Positions 48,619 to 50,758 of a stretch of DNA of 50,758 nt are shown piece after piece (positions within the stretch are counted from its first letter, which is position 1; every line of letters begins with the position of its first letter). Location: NCBI GenBank assembly GCA_902791025.1, contig CADATZ010000036.1, positions 1 to 50,758 on the forward strand, read 5' to 3'. The notes under the pieces are model-generated. The model was not told the origin of the DNA. It was given only the letters and a program-made list of their open reading frames with translations, and made no database searches. The position numbers and the translations under genes were made by a program. The DNA comes from an uncultured Chloroflexota bacterium (GTDB taxonomy: Bacteria; Chloroflexota; Anaerolineae; Anaerolineales; Anaerolineaceae).

Positions 48619-48642
48619 TCTTCACCATTCACTATTCACTAT
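48617..48642. repeat. Heptamer repeat (CACTATT/CACCATT units)
   Basis: CACTCTT/CACCATT/CACTATT/CACTATC units between two co-directional genes, directly after the stop codon of the GT2 gene. Confidence 0.75.
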
Positions 48643-49533
48643 CTAAAGGTCTCTCTTCCTGATTTGCGCCAGCTGCTCAGCCAACAAGCCCATCATTATT
48701 AATAATAACCCTGCCGTCATAGCCATCATGGAAACCGAGCTGAGCCCCGAACCGCGGATGAGAAAAGGAATTGCCCACAGGATCCCAAGTAAAATCAGCA
48801 CCCCGCCCATGGGCAGGAAGATGCGCATCGGGTTGAAGACCATCACAATGTTGATGATCTGCAGCATGGTGTCGAGAGCTGTGATGGTGTTGATAGTGGA
48901 CTTTCCGCTGCGACGCGGTTCGACCTTGATGGGTGTTTCCGTGACAAGGTGTTTCTGCTGGACAAAAATCAGTGCGATCACTTCGGAAAAAGCCATCCCG
49001 TCCGGGCAGAGCTTCAGATAACGCTGCGCGAGGGAGGTGTCGTAAAGCTTCATGCCGCTGTTGAGATCATTGATGGGCAGCTTGTCCACAAGCCGTCCGG
49101 CGATAAAGCGGATCAGCTTTTTCCCGAGGGCACGGTAAAGACCGCTGCCGCCGCCGGAATCCGCTCCGCGGTATCCGACCACCAGGTCCGCGTTAGTCTC
49201 CTCCTGTTTTTTCAGCAGGTTCAAAACATCCTCCAGCCGATGCTGGCCATCCGCGTCCATTGTGACGGAAAATCGAGTTCGGGAGAGTTGAAGACCGCTG
49301 ATGAGCGCTCCGCCGTATCCGCGGTTTACTTTGTGATGACAGACCTGCAGAAACGAATGGGAAGCGGCGGCTTCATCCAGCAGTGCGCCGGTCCCGTCTG
49401 TGGAACAATCATTCACAATGACGAGCTGTGATCCGTTTGTTTCGCAAAAATCAATAAGCTCCGGCAAAAACTGTTTGAGCGAAGCTTCTTCATTATAAGC
49501 CGGGATCACTAAAGTCAAATCTGCTGTCTGCAC
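48643..49533 (-). CDS. DPM1-like family 2 glycosyltransferase
   Basis: A 296-residue enzyme likely to make polyprenyl-phosphate sugar. GT2 motifs: LVIPAYNEEASL, VNDCSTDGT, metal-binding TMDADGQH, and a VGYRGADSGGG loop. Two membrane helices near the end (about 225-250 and 260-285) match GtrB/ArnC-like enzymes. GTG 49533 is chosen with GGAGG six bases upstream. First gene of the operon leading to GtrA, sortase and the aminotransferase-fold protein. Confidence 0.93.
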   Translation of the reverse strand: MQTADLTLVIPAYNEEASLKQFLPELIDFCETNGSQLVIVNDCSTDGTGALLDEAAASHSFLQVCHHKVNRGYGGALISGLQLSRTRFSVTMDADGQHRLEDVLNLLKKQEETNADLVVGYRGADSGGGSGLYRALGKKLIRFIAGRLVDKLPINDLNSGMKLYDTSLAQRYLKLCPDGMAFSEVIALIFVQQKHLVTETPIKVEPRRSGKSTINTITALDTMLQIINIVMVFNPMRIFLPMGGVLILLGILWAIPFLIRGSGLSSVSMMAMTAGLLLIMMGLLAEQLAQIRKRDL

Positions 49534-49624
49534 GTTTGTCCTCCATCATAAACATTCACGCTAATTATAAACGCAAACATATAGGAGAATGTAGAATACG
49601 AAAAAGTTTATATCTATAATTAAA

Positions 49625-49643
49625 AAAGCCGCAAAGCGGCTTT
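49625..49643 (-). terminator. Terminator downstream of the secreted Ig-like protein gene
   Basis: AAAGCCGC, AAA and GCGGCTTT. On the minus strand a run of six T follows. Confidence 0.85.
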
Positions 49644-49651
49644 CCATATTT

Positions 49652-49682
49652 GATCTCTAAACTCTGATATCTGAACTCTGAA
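49652..49682. repeat. Heptamer repeat (CTCTGAA/ATCTGAA units)
   Basis: ATCTCTAAACTCTGATATCT and ATCTGAACTCTGAATT units directly after the stop codon of the gene at 49683. Confidence 0.7.
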
Positions 49683-50207
49683 TTATAAGCGGATGTAAAA
49701 ACCATAAAACGAGTTCTGCCCATCAAGAACATAAAATACCATACGTCCGCCGGGAACATACTGATTGAGCTTTGCTACGATCTCGGTAGTTTCTCCGCGT
49801 GCAACATTGTCCTCGATGGTCCAGTAAGGACCGCTTCCATTAAGCAGATAATCGCTGCCGCGTTTGCAAACCAATTGATAGGCCCCTGCCGGCCAGGAGC
49901 GGTTGGATAGGTTTTTGATTGTCAGTGTCAGGGTATAAGTTCCATCGTGTTCATCCTGCACATAAAATCGGATCGGATTATTATCCATCGGCGGCATGTG
50001 CGGATCGTAGTCCTTCTTTTCGTAGTATCTGAAGAGTTCAATTTCACTGTTGTAATCTTTACCGGGAACCGGTTTTGAAGGCGGAACCGGTCTTACAGGC
50101 TGGTCATCTCGTCCTCTGTTTTGGGGTTGAGCTGAAACACTGCAGATACTCAGTAATAAAGCGGCGCAAAGACCGCAAACGATCATGATCCACAAAGTCT
50201 TACGCAT
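49683..50207 (-). CDS. Secreted protein with Ig-like (NBR1-type) C-terminal domain
   Basis: A 174-residue protein. Residues about 1-27 are a Sec signal peptide (LWIMIVCGLCAALLLSICSVSA, cleavage near VSAQP). A Pro/Arg/Asp-rich linker follows (about 30-55). The C-terminal ~110 residues are a beta-sandwich resembling the NBR1-like Ig domain (TLTIKNLSNRSWPAGAYQLV, then a GETTEIVAKLNQYVPGG segment). AAGGAG precedes ATG 50207. It should act outside the cell, perhaps in surface adhesion. It is the last gene before the rRNA region. Confidence 0.8.
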   Translation of the reverse strand: MRKTLWIMIVCGLCAALLLSICSVSAQPQNRGRDDQPVRPVPPSKPVPGKDYNSEIELFRYYEKKDYDPHMPPMDNNPIRFYVQDEHDGTYTLTLTIKNLSNRSWPAGAYQLVCKRGSDYLLNGSGPYWTIEDNVARGETTEIVAKLNQYVPGGRMVFYVLDGQNSFYGFYIRL

Positions 50208-50352
50208 AAAAAACTCCTTGTTTTCAATATCTTAAAAATTATTATAATGTATCTCTCCGCAAAATCCATGCCAAATGATGAATTTCTTAAAAGACGCTGA
50301 AATAGGCTCCTTTGTTCCCGGGATTTACTGTCACCACCCAGGATGCTATCCC

Positions 50353-50427
50353 TTTCCCCCTATCCACTGACTCCTAATCCCTAATCCCCAGCCACTGACT
50401 TCTGGCCCCTGAATCCTGACCCCTAAA
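50353..50427. repeat. Heptamer repeats (CCTAATC, CCACTGA, CCTGAAT units) upstream of the rRNA promoter
   Basis: About ten heptamers in a row, ending 50 bases before the -35 box. They form the only notable content in the gap 50208-50479. Downstream (50521-50560) is a purine-rich stretch with GAAACGG-type repetition. Confidence 0.8.
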
Positions 50428-50479
50428 AAACCAAAAAAAACTAAATGTCACAAATTTTTCATGACTTTTAAAAAAGGCC

Positions 50480-50507
50480 TTGACAGGAATAAATACATGT
50501 ATATAAT
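50480..50507 (+). promoter_or_regulatory. Strong sigma-70-type promoter of the rRNA operon
   Basis: Consensus TTGACA (50480-50485), a 16-base spacer and TATAAT (50502-50507). A second TTGACA at 50563 may mark another, weaker promoter. A small CAGTC/GACTG hairpin lies at 50641-50654 before the gene. Confidence 0.85.
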
Positions 50508-50664
50508 ATTTGACTGTTGCCCACGAAACGGAGAAACGAACGGGGAAACGAAAAAGAGAACCTTGACAATTGAGAAGCAGCAGAAATAAAAACAAACCAG
50601 ACAATTCCGGCGAATAAATCCGTGAAAAGAAAGAAACATACAGTCGAAAGACTGATGAAAAAAT

Positions 50665-50758
<94 letters not shown>

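Overview
The window looks like a chromosomal segment of an anaerobic Chloroflexota bacterium, most likely class Anaerolineae. This is inferred from the gene set and protein style (infC with a long acidic tail, DUF3656-type U32 peptidase, HtrA-like protease with an Asn-rich N-terminus, GtrA and GT39-like membrane proteins) and not from a database search. Base composition is near 50% GC. Genes are mostly short operons on both strands. The right edge is the first ~94 bases of a 16S rRNA gene, which could settle the taxonomy.

Layout. 1-5.1 kb: end of an unknown gene, a polytopic GT39-like membrane protein, an HtrA/DegP-type protease, and an NYN-LOTUS protein coupled to a small flavin-fold-like protein. 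5.1-6.7 kb: infC-rpmI-rplT with promoter, leader hairpin, non-AUG infC start and a strong terminator. 6.7-14 kb: a secreted lipase-like protein, two tandem HAD phosphatases, serS and a U32 peptidase. 14.1-28.1 kb: envelope polysaccharide region with GtrB-like GT2, GT39-like protein, another GT2, PlsC, glgC, a PRTase, rfbC, rfbD, an RgpF-like gene apparently split by a frameshift, and a 1106-residue GT4-GT2-GT2 protein. 28.1-32.3 kb: an unrecognised protein, a DegV protein, and a protein whose disordered middle is built largely from repeats. 33.0-39.9 kb: type I restriction-modification island hsdR-hsdM-DUF1016 nuclease-hsdS. 40.3-41.9 kb: a 43-residue ORF followed by a PqqD-like/radical SAM/SPASM protein, a candidate peptide-modification pair. 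42-44 kb: mutY, a small protein and an MBL-fold protein. 44.1-50.2 kb: a TlpA-like lipoprotein, tRNA-Asn, small unknowns, a coupled operon GT2 - membrane protein - GtrA - sortase - lysine-less aminotransferase fold, and a secreted Ig-like protein. 50.4-50.76 kb: rRNA promoter and 16S start.

The most striking non-coding content is three layers of repeats. (1) About a dozen copies of a ~65-165 bp MITE-like palindromic element. It has ~15 bp terminal inverted repeats of the type GTAACTGTTCAGAAC and, in two copies, perfect 8-bp target duplications. One copy lies in frame inside a coding sequence. (2) GGGGACTGTCCC-type short hairpins between restriction genes and inside one coding region. (3) Cyanobacterial-STRR-like heptamer repeats (CCTGAAT, CCTAATC, TTAGGTG and others), usually just 3' of a gene. 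No CRISPR array, full-length transposase or prophage was seen.

How the genes fit together. The 14-28 kb block would make, decorate and move a rhamnose-containing surface glycan. The 45.9-49.5 kb operon would supply lipid-linked sugar (DPM1-like GT2 plus GtrA) and attach proteins to the surface (sortase). The restriction island defends against foreign DNA. The radical SAM pair is the best candidate for an undescribed system.
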